A model generated the notes under the pieces. It was not told where the DNA came from and ran no database searches. It was given only the letters and a program-made list of their open reading frames with translations. The position numbers and the translations under genes are program-made. Positions 8,433 through 16,275 of a stretch of DNA of 64,000 nucleotides are shown in pieces. Source of the DNA: Streptomyces dioscori. GTDB taxonomy: Bacteria; Actinomycetota; Actinomycetes; Streptomycetales; Streptomycetaceae. The DNA is taken from positions 806,001 to 870,000 of the forward strand of contig NZ_KZ679038.1 in the NCBI RefSeq assembly GCF_003024195.1. Reading direction: 5' to 3'. Every line of letters begins with the position of its first letter. Within the stretch, counting starts at the first letter, position 1.

Positions 8433-8725
8433 CCACCGATCAGCGGGAACCAGACCAGCAGGAGCAGCGCGGACAGGGCCGCCGGGACACGGACGTACAT
8501 CGTCCGCTCCCGGTGGCCGGCCGCGCCGAACACCCGGACGACCCCGCGGTCCGCCACCGCGTACAACGGCAGCAGCACCAGGTCGTGCAGCAGGGCCGCC
8601 CCCACGAACCACAGGGTCACCCCGAGCCAGTCGTCGCCGAGCAGCCGTACCCCGGCATAGCCCGCGAGGGCGAACGAGCAGGCGAGCAGCAGGAGTTGCG
8701 CGGTCCCCTTGGGCGGTTTCCTCAT
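8261..8725 (-). CDS. Small four-helix integral membrane protein
   Basis: The 154-residue protein has four hydrophobic stretches (about residues 8-26, 30-50, 72-92 and 115-140) and a basic C-terminus (LRLRLRLRRATK). Its ATG overlaps the stop of the upstream molybdo-oxidoreductase gene (ATGA), so it is probably a co-translated partner subunit or anchor. Its last 172 bases are antisense to the end of the methyltransferase gene. I do not recognise a named family. Confidence 0.75.
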   Translation of the reverse strand: MRKPPKGTAQLLLLACSFALAGYAGVRLLGDDWLGVTLWFVGAALLHDLVLLPLYAVADRGVVRVFGAAGHRERTMYVRVPAALSALLLLVWFPLIGGQVDRRYGMATGLPADGFLGRWLLITAVLFAGSALLFLLRLRLRLRRATKDRPPVAH

Positions 8726-9975
8726 CACAGGTCTCCGAACGTCATGCGGGCCACCCATTTCGTGTTCAGCACACCGGGCGCGGCGGGCACGACGATCCGT
8801 GCCGGGTAGCCGTGATCCGGGCTCAGGTCCTCGCCGTTGACCTGCAGGGCGAGCAGGGAGCGCGGGTCCGCGACCTGGTTGGCGCGCAGGGCCGCGCGGC
8901 GGAAGGAGCCGTGCCGCTGGAGGGACTCGACGAGGACGTCCGGCGGATCGTCGTCGTGGCCGACGAGCGCCGCGAGGTCACGGAGCCGCACACCGCGCCA
9001 CCACTGGTCCGAGGTCGACCAGCCTTCGACACACGCGATCGGCAACGCCGCGCTGTGGAGCGGAAGGTGAAGCAGCTCGGCCCTGCTCAGCCGGACCGTG
9101 CCCGTCCGTCCCGTGACGACGAGCCGCCATGCGTCCTCGCCCGTCTCCGCGTCGTCGATGCCCGCGTAGGCGGCCGTCTTGTTGATCTGGAAGCCGTTCG
9201 GGCCGCTGCCCGGGTCGGCTCCGCCGTGCGGCGCGAGGAGGGCCGTGCGCCGCAGCGGCCCGTCGAAGCTCCGCCCCGCCGTCGTCCCGAACAGCAGCAG
9301 GGACCCACCGCCGACGAACCACAGCGCCCCACGCCGGGTGACGGTCGCCGGATCGGGCCGGGGAGGGACCAACTCCCCTCCGTCCGCTGCCTCCTGGCCC
9401 TGCCGCATGCGGCGTACGTTCCGTACGGCGGCCGGGGTCTTCAGTACGGCGTGGGTGACGAACGCGGCGAAGAACACCCACGCGCCGTAGAAGTGGAGCG
9501 GGTAGAAGGACCCCGGGAAGAGGTAGTCGAGCTGGACGTTGAGCACGCCGGTCACGAACTCGAACAGCGCGCCCCCGACCAGCAGAAGCAACGAGATCCG
9601 CTCCAGCGCGTGGGTGAGCGAACGGGCCGGCGGCAGCGCGAACAGCTTCGGCACCACCGACCACAGCTTGGCCAGCAGCACGGGGATCAGGGTGACGCCG
9701 AGCGTGACGTGAACCCCTTGTGTGAGGCGGTAGAGCCAGTACGGGCCGGTGGGCCACGCGAAGAGGTAGAAACCGAGGATGCCCTTGTCCGGGGTCTTGT
9801 CGTTCACCGGCGACAGGCCGGGGTTGTAGGCGGCGTAGGACAGCAGGCCTGTCACGAACAGCACGGTGATGCCGACGAGCAGGACGAGGCCGAGTACCGA
9901 GGTGAACCAGGGACCGCGCAGCGGACTGCGCCAGAAACCGGGTGAGGTGGGAAGCCTTGGGGAGTGGTCGCGCAT
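8725..9975 (-). CDS. Membrane-bound molybdopterin-dependent oxidoreductase
   Basis: This 416-residue fusion has an N-terminal cytochrome b561-like membrane region with about five helices, histidines and the LYRLTQGVHVTLG segment. A sulfite-oxidase-type Moco domain follows, with its cysteine ligand at C315 (ACVEGWSTSDQWW). The layout suggests electron transfer between the Moco centre on the outer face and haem or quinone in the membrane. I chose the ATG at 9975 because the upstream extension lacks domain character. It is co-transcribed with the small membrane gene behind it and divergent from a large membrane protein. Substrate unknown. Confidence 0.88.
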   Translation of the reverse strand: MRDHSPRLPTSPGFWRSPLRGPWFTSVLGLVLLVGITVLFVTGLLSYAAYNPGLSPVNDKTPDKGILGFYLFAWPTGPYWLYRLTQGVHVTLGVTLIPVLLAKLWSVVPKLFALPPARSLTHALERISLLLLVGGALFEFVTGVLNVQLDYLFPGSFYPLHFYGAWVFFAAFVTHAVLKTPAAVRNVRRMRQGQEAADGGELVPPRPDPATVTRRGALWFVGGGSLLLFGTTAGRSFDGPLRRTALLAPHGGADPGSGPNGFQINKTAAYAGIDDAETGEDAWRLVVTGRTGTVRLSRAELLHLPLHSAALPIACVEGWSTSDQWWRGVRLRDLAALVGHDDDPPDVLVESLQRHGSFRRAALRANQVADPRSLLALQVNGEDLSPDHGYPARIVVPAAPGVLNTKWVARMTFGDL

Positions 9976-10088
9976 GGCCCGACCGTAGGCAGGAAAGGGC
10001 CCCGGGCAGGGCCTGCGAACCATGACGAAACGCTGACGTCCGCACGGCGGGAGGCTCGGAACGCCCTCGGTCGCCCTAGCGTTCCGGT

Positions 10089-11567
10089 GTGATCCGCTCC
10101 CCTCTGCGCCACCTGACCTCACGTGACCTGTTCGCGGCGTCGGTCGCCGTGCTCCTCGTCCTCGCCGCCGTGCTGATCGGCCGGCACATCGAGGAGACCG
10201 ACCACACCCTGTTCGCGAACTGGCCTCCCCTGTGGGCGAGTTGGGATCCGCACGTCGGTCCGGGCACTCCGGCCGCGGCGGCGGTCGCGCTCGGCGTCGT
10301 GGCGTACGGCCCCGTCCTCGCGGCGCGCCTGCCCTGGCGTGCGCTGCTGGGCGCCTCCTGGACGGGCGCCATGGCCTGGATCTGGTCGCTGGCCCTGATC
10401 GACGGATGGCACCGGGGCGTGGCCGCCCGGCTCACCACCCGTTACGAGTACCTCCAGGTCATCGACCGCTTCCACGACATCCCGGAGACCCTGCGGGACT
10501 TCACCCGCCACATCCCGCTCGACTCACCGGACCACTGGCCGCCCCATGTGGCCGGACATCCGCCCGCCGCCTCCCTCACCTTCGTCGTCCTCGACCGGAT
10601 GGGGCTGAGCGGCGGCGGCTGGGCCGGGGCCTGGTGCATCACGGTGGGCGCCACCGCCTGCGTCGCCGTACTGGTGACCGTGCGCAAACTCGCCGACGAG
10701 GAGTCGGCGCGGCGCGCGGCCCCGTTCCTGGTGCTCGCGCCGGCCGCGGTGTGGATGGGCACGTCGGCCGACGCGTACTTCGCCGCGGTCGCCGCCTGGT
10801 CGATCGCGGCACTCGCACTCGCCGTGACCGCACCGAAAAGCCCCCGGACCAGAGCCGCCGCCTTCACCGCCGGCCTCCTGTTCGGCCTGACCTGCTACCT
10901 CTCGTACGGGCTCACGCTCATGGCGGTGATCGGCGCGGGCGTGCTGTTCCTCGGGCGGAGCCGGGTCCGGGTGCTCCCCTGCCTCGTCTCCCGCCTCGCC
11001 TTCCTGGTCGCCGGGTTCGCCGTCGTCCCCGTGGCGTTCACGCTCGCCGGGTTCGACTGGTGGGAGGCGTACCACGTCCTGGTCGAGCGCTACTACGACG
11101 GCGCGGGCGGTATCCGGCCCTACGGCTACTGGGTGTGGGCGAACCTCGCGTGCACGGTCCTCATCACGGGCCTCGCGACGGCGGCGGGTCTCCGGCGGAC
11201 GGCCGTCGCACTGATCCGGGGCCGCCGCGAGCTGCTGCCCCGCCGCGAGCCCCGAGGGACGGAGGGCGTACGTGAAGTTCCCGGCGCCGAGCCTGAGACG
11301 GCCTTCGCCGCCTCCTCCGGGACGGCCGCCGAGTCGCCGGGGGCGGGCGCCCGGACCCGGCTCGCCCTGCTCGTCCTGTGCGCTCTGCTCGCCCTGCTCG
11401 CCGCCGACCTGTCCGGGATGAGCAAGGCCGAGACCGAACGCATCTGGCTGCCCTTCGCGATGTGGCTGCTCCCGGCATGCGCGCTGCTCAGCCGCCCCCG
11501 GGCCTGGTTGGGCGCCCAGGCGGTACTCGCCCTGCTCCTCAACCATCTGCTGCTGACGGGTTGGTGA
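10089..11567 (+). CDS. Polytopic membrane protein, possibly GT-C-like
   Basis: The 492-residue protein starts with a GTG and has about ten to eleven hydrophobic segments. The first loop, between about residues 115 and 160, is long, polar and rich in charged and aromatic residues (YEYLQVIDRFHDIPETLRD, then a HVAGHPP segment). One large loop after the first helices and many membrane segments recall GT-C lipid-linked sugar transferases, but I see no definite DD or DE catalytic pair, so this is only a suggestion. It is divergent from the Moco enzyme and sits beside the glycosyltransferase operon. Confidence 0.75.
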   Translation: MIRSPLRHLTSRDLFAASVAVLLVLAAVLIGRHIEETDHTLFANWPPLWASWDPHVGPGTPAAAAVALGVVAYGPVLAARLPWRALLGASWTGAMAWIWSLALIDGWHRGVAARLTTRYEYLQVIDRFHDIPETLRDFTRHIPLDSPDHWPPHVAGHPPAASLTFVVLDRMGLSGGGWAGAWCITVGATACVAVLVTVRKLADEESARRAAPFLVLAPAAVWMGTSADAYFAAVAAWSIAALALAVTAPKSPRTRAAAFTAGLLFGLTCYLSYGLTLMAVIGAGVLFLGRSRVRVLPCLVSRLAFLVAGFAVVPVAFTLAGFDWWEAYHVLVERYYDGAGGIRPYGYWVWANLACTVLITGLATAAGLRRTAVALIRGRRELLPRREPRGTEGVREVPGAEPETAFAASSGTAAESPGAGARTRLALLVLCALLALLAADLSGMSKAETERIWLPFAMWLLPACALLSRPRAWLGAQAVLALLLNHLLLTGW

Positions 11568-11773
11568 CCGCCCGTCGTGGCCATCGTGCCCGTCGTGCCC
11601 GTCGCGGGGACACCATCACGATTCTTTTGCTCGCCCGCCGCCCAAAGAACCGTATTTTCAAGCGCGAGTGTGGCAGGTTGTACCTCAGCCGGTCCCGTCA
11701 CTTCCCCCCGTAGTGGCGGGCCCGGCGTTTTTCGCGTCCGGCCGCTCCGGCGACGCCCCCGCCCTGCTCGTCG

Positions 11774-12184
11774 TCAAGACTTCTCGTCGGGGTCCGGCGC
11801 GGGGGGCCAGACGGGGCGATGGGCCTCGGGGAGTTCCAGCAGGGCCAGCCCGACCGTGCGGCGGACGGGCAGCAGCTCCGTACTGCCCGTCTGTACGAGC
11901 AGCTCCGAGAGTCTGCGGCCCGCTCCGGCCAGGATGAGCCTGCCGTCCAGGCGTTTCAGCAGCCATCTGATCGCGAGCAGGCAGTTCAGCCCACGTGAGT
12001 CGCAGAACACGAGAGCTGTCACATCGAGCACCAGATGCCGTCGCCCCGCGTCGACGATGGCGGCGAGGGTGCCCAGGAAGTACTCCTCGCAACTCTGGTC
12101 GAGTTCGCCGCTGACCCGCAGGACCGCGCAGTGCTCGCAGTCGGTGATCTGGGTGATGGTCAGGCGGTGGGTCTGCGTGGACAT
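11774..12184 (-). CDS. STAS-domain anti-anti-sigma factor
   Basis: The 136-residue single-domain protein is of the RsbV/SpoIIAA/BldG type. The conserved phosphorylatable serine is S63 in VFCDSRGLNCLL, where the usual S-S/T-G-L is altered to S-R-G-L. Such proteins sequester an RsbW-type kinase and so release a sigma factor. GGAGG lies 4 bases before the ATG. There is no sigma or anti-sigma gene next door, so it is an orphan. RsbW-like and SpoIIE-like proteins encoded at 46977, 41133 and 52411 are possible partners. Confidence 0.88.
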   Translation of the reverse strand: MSTQTHRLTITQITDCEHCAVLRVSGELDQSCEEYFLGTLAAIVDAGRRHLVLDVTALVFCDSRGLNCLLAIRWLLKRLDGRLILAGAGRRLSELLVQTGSTELLPVRRTVGLALLELPEAHRPVWPPAPDPDEKS

Positions 12185-12408
12185 CACACCTCCCGGTTCC
12201 GGAGCCACGGGCGCCCTGTGGCGCGACGCCCGTACGCGTGCGTGTGCCCCGCATTCGAGCGGACAACGACGCGGAGGGAAACTCTCTGGCCACGGTGGAT
12301 CACTGCTGACGCGGATCACGGCCGGGTGCGCGCCGTCGCTCCTGGCCGGGTTCCCGGCCGAAGGGGCGGGCACACGGCAGTGACGCCGTCCGGACGGAGA
12401 GGGATCCC

Positions 12409-12540
12409 ATGCACCTGACCCACAGCCTGAACTTCCTCGCCTACAAAGGCCTGGAGACCGTGCCGACCTGGTCGATCGTGGTGGGCGTCGTACTCGCCGC
12501 GGTGGGGATCGTGCTGGGAACGCTCAATCGCCACAAGTGA
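12409..12540 (+). CDS. 43-residue single-pass membrane peptide
   Basis: A short frame beginning MHLTHSLNFLAYKGLE has one clear transmembrane helix (about residues 20-39, SWIVV-like through GIVLGTL) and a basic end (NRHK). GGAGAGGG stands 6 bases before the ATG, and the third-codon G+C bias is normal, which supports real translation. It has its own start after the divergent STAS gene and is convergent with the DUF5990 gene. The function is unknown. It is short enough to be missed by automated annotation. Confidence 0.7.
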   Translation: MHLTHSLNFLAYKGLETVPTWSIVVGVVLAAVGIVLGTLNRHK

Positions 12541-12552
12541 GTTCGGGGGTCT

Positions 12553-13104
12553 TCATCGGGCGTCCTTCGCGACGCCGGGCGGCGCGTGGGTGCCGGGAGT
12601 GTCACGGGTGTCGCGTTCGGCGGTCCAGATGACGTGCGGGGGTACGACCCGTGCGCGCAGGGGGCCGCCCTGGGGGTCGGTCAGGCCCAGGCGTGCCACC
12701 AGTACGCCCTCGCGGGCGGCCTCCGCGAGTACGTCCGTGGGGACCATGTCGAGCATGAGCTTGGCGCGCCGGAACATCGAGAAGACGCCCTCGTCGTCGA
12801 GCGTGCCCCAGGACAGGTAGACGAAGCGACGGCCCAGGCGGTCCTGCACGTAGGGGCCCTGCACGCAGGGGCTCTGCACGTCGGTGCCGGTCGGCGTCTC
12901 CGTCGGCGTCGCCGTGCACTCCAGCGTCCAGGTCGCCGACTCCGCGTCCCCGGGGTGGGGGTCGAGCAGTTCGCCCGGCCGGTTGCGGCGCTGTACGGCC
13001 ACGTAGACCTCGCGGGGCTCTTCCGGGCCGTTGCGGCTGATGGGGACGGGGTGGGTGCGGCCGGGGAGGTCCACGGCCTCGATACGGATGCGCAGGTGGG
13101 TCAT
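12553..13104 (-). CDS. DUF5990 family protein
   Basis: The 183-residue protein matches the Streptomyces DUF5990 pattern. It has an N-terminal RIRIEAVDLPGRT strand, a central VAVQRRNRPGELLDP segment, then FVYLSWGTLDDEGVFSMFRRAK and a C-terminal GLTDPQGGPLRA region. A short internal duplication (VQSPCVQGPYVQ) precedes the RFVYLSWG strand. Soluble, no signal peptide, no known enzymatic motif. The start at 13104 follows a weak site, but homology covers it fully. Nothing in the neighbourhood suggests a role. Confidence 0.85.
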   Translation of the reverse strand: MTHLRIRIEAVDLPGRTHPVPISRNGPEEPREVYVAVQRRNRPGELLDPHPGDAESATWTLECTATPTETPTGTDVQSPCVQGPYVQDRLGRRFVYLSWGTLDDEGVFSMFRRAKLMLDMVPTDVLAEAAREGVLVARLGLTDPQGGPLRARVVPPHVIWTAERDTRDTPGTHAPPGVAKDAR

Positions 13105-13165
13105 GGGGTCATCATGACGCCGTGGGCGGCGTGATGTGGTCCCCGGGTCTGCGGCGGCGCACGGT

Positions 13166-13193
13166 CTGTGGCCTGTGGCCTGTGGCCTGCGGC
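13166..13193. repeat. Four 7-bp tandem units
   Basis: Four units of CTGTGGC (the last is CTGCGGC) lie in the 175-bp gap between DUF5990 and gabD. They stand just upstream of a G+C-rich block that looks like a dispersed Streptomyces intergenic repeat. Confidence 0.7.
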
Positions 13194-13257
13194 CGACAGG
13201 GCGGGCTGGGGTGTGTTCTGCGCCGCGGGCTCGTCGTGGCTGGGCGCGCAGTTCCCC

Positions 13258-13275
13258 GCGCCCCTTTCGGGGCGC
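13258..13275 (-). terminator. Hairpin inside a dispersed-repeat-like block
   Basis: GCGCCCC and GGGGCGC pair around a TTTC loop, 5 bases beyond the gabD stop. The block from about 13213 to 13275, with its GCGCAGTTCCCCGCGCCCC core, is a sequence I recognise as recurring between genes in many Streptomyces genomes, often as a terminator. That recognition is from memory and needs a genome-wide count. Confidence 0.65.
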
Positions 13276-13279
13276 CCCG

Positions 13280-14731
13280 TCATGTACGGGGGATCGCCAC
13301 GTACTGGTAGTCCAGGAATTCGTCGATGCCCACTCGGCCGCCCTCCCTGCCCAGGCCGGACTGCTTGACGCCGCCGAAGGGGGCCGCCGGGTTCGAGACG
13401 AGGCCGGTGTTGAGGCCGACCATGCCCACCTCAAGGCGTTCGCTGACGCGTAGGGCGCGGTCCAGCTCCTCGGTGAAGACGTAGCCGACCAGCCCCCAGG
13501 GCGTGTCGTTGGCGCGGCGGACCACCTCGTCCTCGTCGTCGAAGGCGAGGATCGCGGCGACCGGGCCGAAGATCTCCGTGTCCATCAGCCGGCTGCCGGT
13601 GTCGACGTCGGCGAGCACGGTCGGCGGATAGAAGCACCCCGGCCCTTCGGGGGTACGGCCGCCGACGAGCACCCGGGCGCCGCGTGCCACCGCGTCCGCG
13701 ACCAGGTCCGCCACCTTGGCGCGGCCCTTCGCGTCGATCAGCGGGCCCACGTCGACTCCCGTGCGCGTGCCCGGACCCACGACGAGCGCCGCCATCCGCC
13801 GGGCGAGCCGCTCGCCGAACTCCTCGGCCACCGACCGGTGCGCGAAGAAGCGGTTGGCGGCGGTGCACGCCTCTCCCATGTTGCGCATCTTGGCGGTCAT
13901 CGCCCCGTCCACGGCCTTGTCGAGGTCCGCGTCGCCGAAGACCACGAAGGGCGCGTTGCCGCCCAGTTCCATCGAGGTGCGTACGACAGCGTCCGCGCAC
14001 TGCGCCAGCAGCAGCCGCCCGACCTGGGTGGAGCCGGTGAAGGACAGCTTGCGGATGCGCCCGCCGCGCAGCAGTGGCTCGCAGACCTCTCCTGCGCGCG
14101 AGGTGGTGACCACGTTCAGGACGCCGTCCGGCAGCCCGGCCTCCTGGAGGATCGCGGCCAGCGCGAGGCTGGACAGCGGTGTCTGCGGGGCCGGTTTGAG
14201 CACCGTCGTGCAGCCCGCCGCGATCGCCGGGCCGATCTTGCGGGCTCCCATGGCCAGCGGGAAGTTCCACGGGGTGATCAGCAGACAGGGGCCGACCGGG
14301 CGGCGGGAGAGCAGCATGCGGTGCCGCCCGTCGGGCAGCGTGCCGTAGCCGCCGTCGACGCGTACCGCCTCCTCGGCGAACCACCGGAAGAATTCGGCGG
14401 CGTACGCCACCTCACCCCTGGCCTCGGCGAGCGGCTTGCCCATCTCGGACGTCATCAAGTGGGCGAGTCGCTCGGTCCGTTCGAGGACCAGTTCGTGTGC
14501 GCGGCGCAGGATCTCGCTGCGGGCCCGGGGCGCGGTACGGGCCCACGCCTCCTGAGCCCGTACGGCGGCGTCCTCCGCGAGCCTGGCCTCCTTGAGGCCT
14601 CCGTCGGCGACATGGCAGAGGATCTCGCCGGTCGCGGGGTCGTCGACGGGCAGGGTGGCGCCGTCCGCGGCATCCACCCAGGCACCGCCGATGAACAACC
14701 GGGTCGGGGTGCCGGCCAGGGCGTCGGTCAT
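13280..14731 (-). CDS. gabD: NAD(P)-dependent succinate-semialdehyde dehydrogenase
   Basis: This 483-residue aldehyde dehydrogenase oxidises an aldehyde to its acid, most likely succinate semialdehyde to succinate in the GABA shunt. The general-base glutamate is E255 (MELGGNAPF) and the catalytic cysteine is C289 (GEACTAANR), with the standard 34-residue spacing. The LLITPWNFPLAMGARKIGPA segment is the usual nucleotide-fold signature. AGGAG lies 8 bases before the ATG at 14731. It follows the aminotransferase gene by 100 bp in the same direction, as in gabTD operons. The family is certain; the exact aldehyde is inferred from context. Confidence 0.9.
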   Translation of the reverse strand: MTDALAGTPTRLFIGGAWVDAADGATLPVDDPATGEILCHVADGGLKEARLAEDAAVRAQEAWARTAPRARSEILRRAHELVLERTERLAHLMTSEMGKPLAEARGEVAYAAEFFRWFAEEAVRVDGGYGTLPDGRHRMLLSRRPVGPCLLITPWNFPLAMGARKIGPAIAAGCTTVLKPAPQTPLSSLALAAILQEAGLPDGVLNVVTTSRAGEVCEPLLRGGRIRKLSFTGSTQVGRLLLAQCADAVVRTSMELGGNAPFVVFGDADLDKAVDGAMTAKMRNMGEACTAANRFFAHRSVAEEFGERLARRMAALVVGPGTRTGVDVGPLIDAKGRAKVADLVADAVARGARVLVGGRTPEGPGCFYPPTVLADVDTGSRLMDTEIFGPVAAILAFDDEDEVVRRANDTPWGLVGYVFTEELDRALRVSERLEVGMVGLNTGLVSNPAAPFGGVKQSGLGREGGRVGIDEFLDYQYVAIPRT

Positions 14732-14777
14732 GGTGTCACTCCTGAGTCGGTCGGCGGCGGGGCGGACGGCTGGGCAC

Positions 14778-14821
14778 GGGGGGGGGACGCGGGCCAGGAC
14801 GCGGGCCGGGACGCGAGCCGG
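14778..14821. repeat. G9 run plus three 12-bp tandem units
   Basis: Nine consecutive G residues (14778-14786) run into three near-identical 12-bp units (14786-14797, 14798-14809, 14810-14821) of the form GACGCGGGCCRG. They fill the gabT-gabD spacer, where they could affect coupled expression. Confidence 0.8.
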
Positions 14822-14831
14822 GGCCGGTCCT

Positions 14832-16103
14832 TCATCGGTCCGAGGCAGCCGGTGACGTACCGGCCTCCACCGCCGCCGCCCATGCCTCAAGTCCCGCGTC
14901 CACCGCCGTCTCGTCGATCACCAGCGCCGGGATCATGCGTACGACCTGGTTCCAGGCGCCGCACAGCAGCAGGAGCAGGCCCTCGTCGACGGCGGCCCGC
15001 TGAACGCGGGAGGCGGTCCCGGGGTCGGGGCCGCCGTCCGCGTCGACGAACTCGCTGCCCAGCATCAGCCCGAGGCCCCGTACGTCCCCGATGGCGGGCG
15101 TCCGGCCGGCCACCGCCTCCAGCCCCTGGCGCAGCCGTGCCCCCATCGCGTCGGCGTTCTCGACCAGCTTCTCGTCGCGTACGACGTCCAGGGTCGCGCA
15201 GGCCGCGGCGCACGCCACCGCGTTGGCGCCGTAGGTGCCGCCCTGCGAGCCGGGCCACGCCCTGGCCATCAGCTCCTCGGGGGCGGCGATGCCGGACAGC
15301 GGGAATCCGCTGGCCAAGCCCTTGGCGGTGACCAGGATGTCGGGCGTGACGCCGAAGTGGTCGTGTCCCCAGAACCGGCCGGTGCGCCCCACGCCCGTCT
15401 GTACCTCGTCGAGGATCAGCAGGAAGCCGTGCCGGTCGGCGCGTTCCCGCAGCCCTTCCATGAAGGCGCGGGTCGCGGGCACGTAACCGCCCTCGCCGAG
15501 CACCGGTTCGACGATGACGGCGGCCGTGTCGGCGGGCGAGGAGATCGTCTGGAGCGTGTGGTCGAGCTCCTGGAGGGCGAAGCGGGTGGCGGTCTCCTCG
15601 TCCCAGCCGTACCGGTAGGCCGTCGGGAACGGGATGACGACCACGCCGCTCATCAGCGGGGAGAAGCCGGAGCGGAATCGGGTGCCGGACGTCGTCATGG
15701 CGGCGGCGGCCACGGTCCGGCCGTGGAATCCGCCGTGGCAGACCAGCACGTTCGGGCGGCAGGTGGCCTGCCGGGCCAGCCGCAGCGCGGCCTCCACCGC
15801 CTCGCTCCCGGAGTTGGTGAAGAAGAGGCTGTCGAGGCCTGCGGGCAGCACCTCACCGAGTTTGTCGACGAGCCGGCGCAGCGGCCGGTGCATGACCGTC
15901 GTGTACTGCCCGTGGATCAGCGTGCCCACCTGTTCCCGGGCGGCTTCGACGACCCTCGGATGGCAGTGCCCGGTGCTGGTCACGCCGATGCCCGCGGTGA
16001 AGTCCAGATAGCGGCGGCCGTCCTCACCGTAGAGGTGGACGCCCTCGCCCCGGACGGCCACCACGGGGGTGGCCTGGCGAAGGTGCGGCGACAGTGCGGT
16101 CAT
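14832..16103 (-). CDS. gabT: 4-aminobutyrate-type class III aminotransferase
   Basis: The 423-residue fold-type I PLP enzyme has its Schiff-base lysine at K261 (ILVTAKGLASGFP). It also has the class III pattern FLLILDEVQTGVGRTGRFWG before it, the GSEAVEAALRLAR cofactor loop and the GGTYGANAVACAAA segment. Together with gabD it would turn GABA, or a similar omega-amine, into succinate through succinate semialdehyde. GGGAG lies 6 bases before the ATG. A PucR-family regulator is divergent across 172 bp, which fits control of amine catabolism. Other omega-amino acids are possible substrates. Confidence 0.9.
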   Translation of the reverse strand: MTALSPHLRQATPVVAVRGEGVHLYGEDGRRYLDFTAGIGVTSTGHCHPRVVEAAREQVGTLIHGQYTTVMHRPLRRLVDKLGEVLPAGLDSLFFTNSGSEAVEAALRLARQATCRPNVLVCHGGFHGRTVAAAAMTTSGTRFRSGFSPLMSGVVVIPFPTAYRYGWDEETATRFALQELDHTLQTISSPADTAAVIVEPVLGEGGYVPATRAFMEGLRERADRHGFLLILDEVQTGVGRTGRFWGHDHFGVTPDILVTAKGLASGFPLSGIAAPEELMARAWPGSQGGTYGANAVACAAACATLDVVRDEKLVENADAMGARLRQGLEAVAGRTPAIGDVRGLGLMLGSEFVDADGGPDPGTASRVQRAAVDEGLLLLLCGAWNQVVRMIPALVIDETAVDAGLEAWAAAVEAGTSPAASDR

Positions 16104-16275
16104 GTGCGTCTCCCGGCCGTGCGTCGTCGTCTGCTCCGGAACTGCGAGCATCTCGACGGGGGCGGCAGGCGGCAATGAGTGAACTGTCCGGCGGGGCTGC
16201 GTGGTTCGGACGTTGTGTCAACCGTGCGCAGGTCAGCCACGCTTGTCACGGGGTCCGGACGGGCAGGCACGCACC

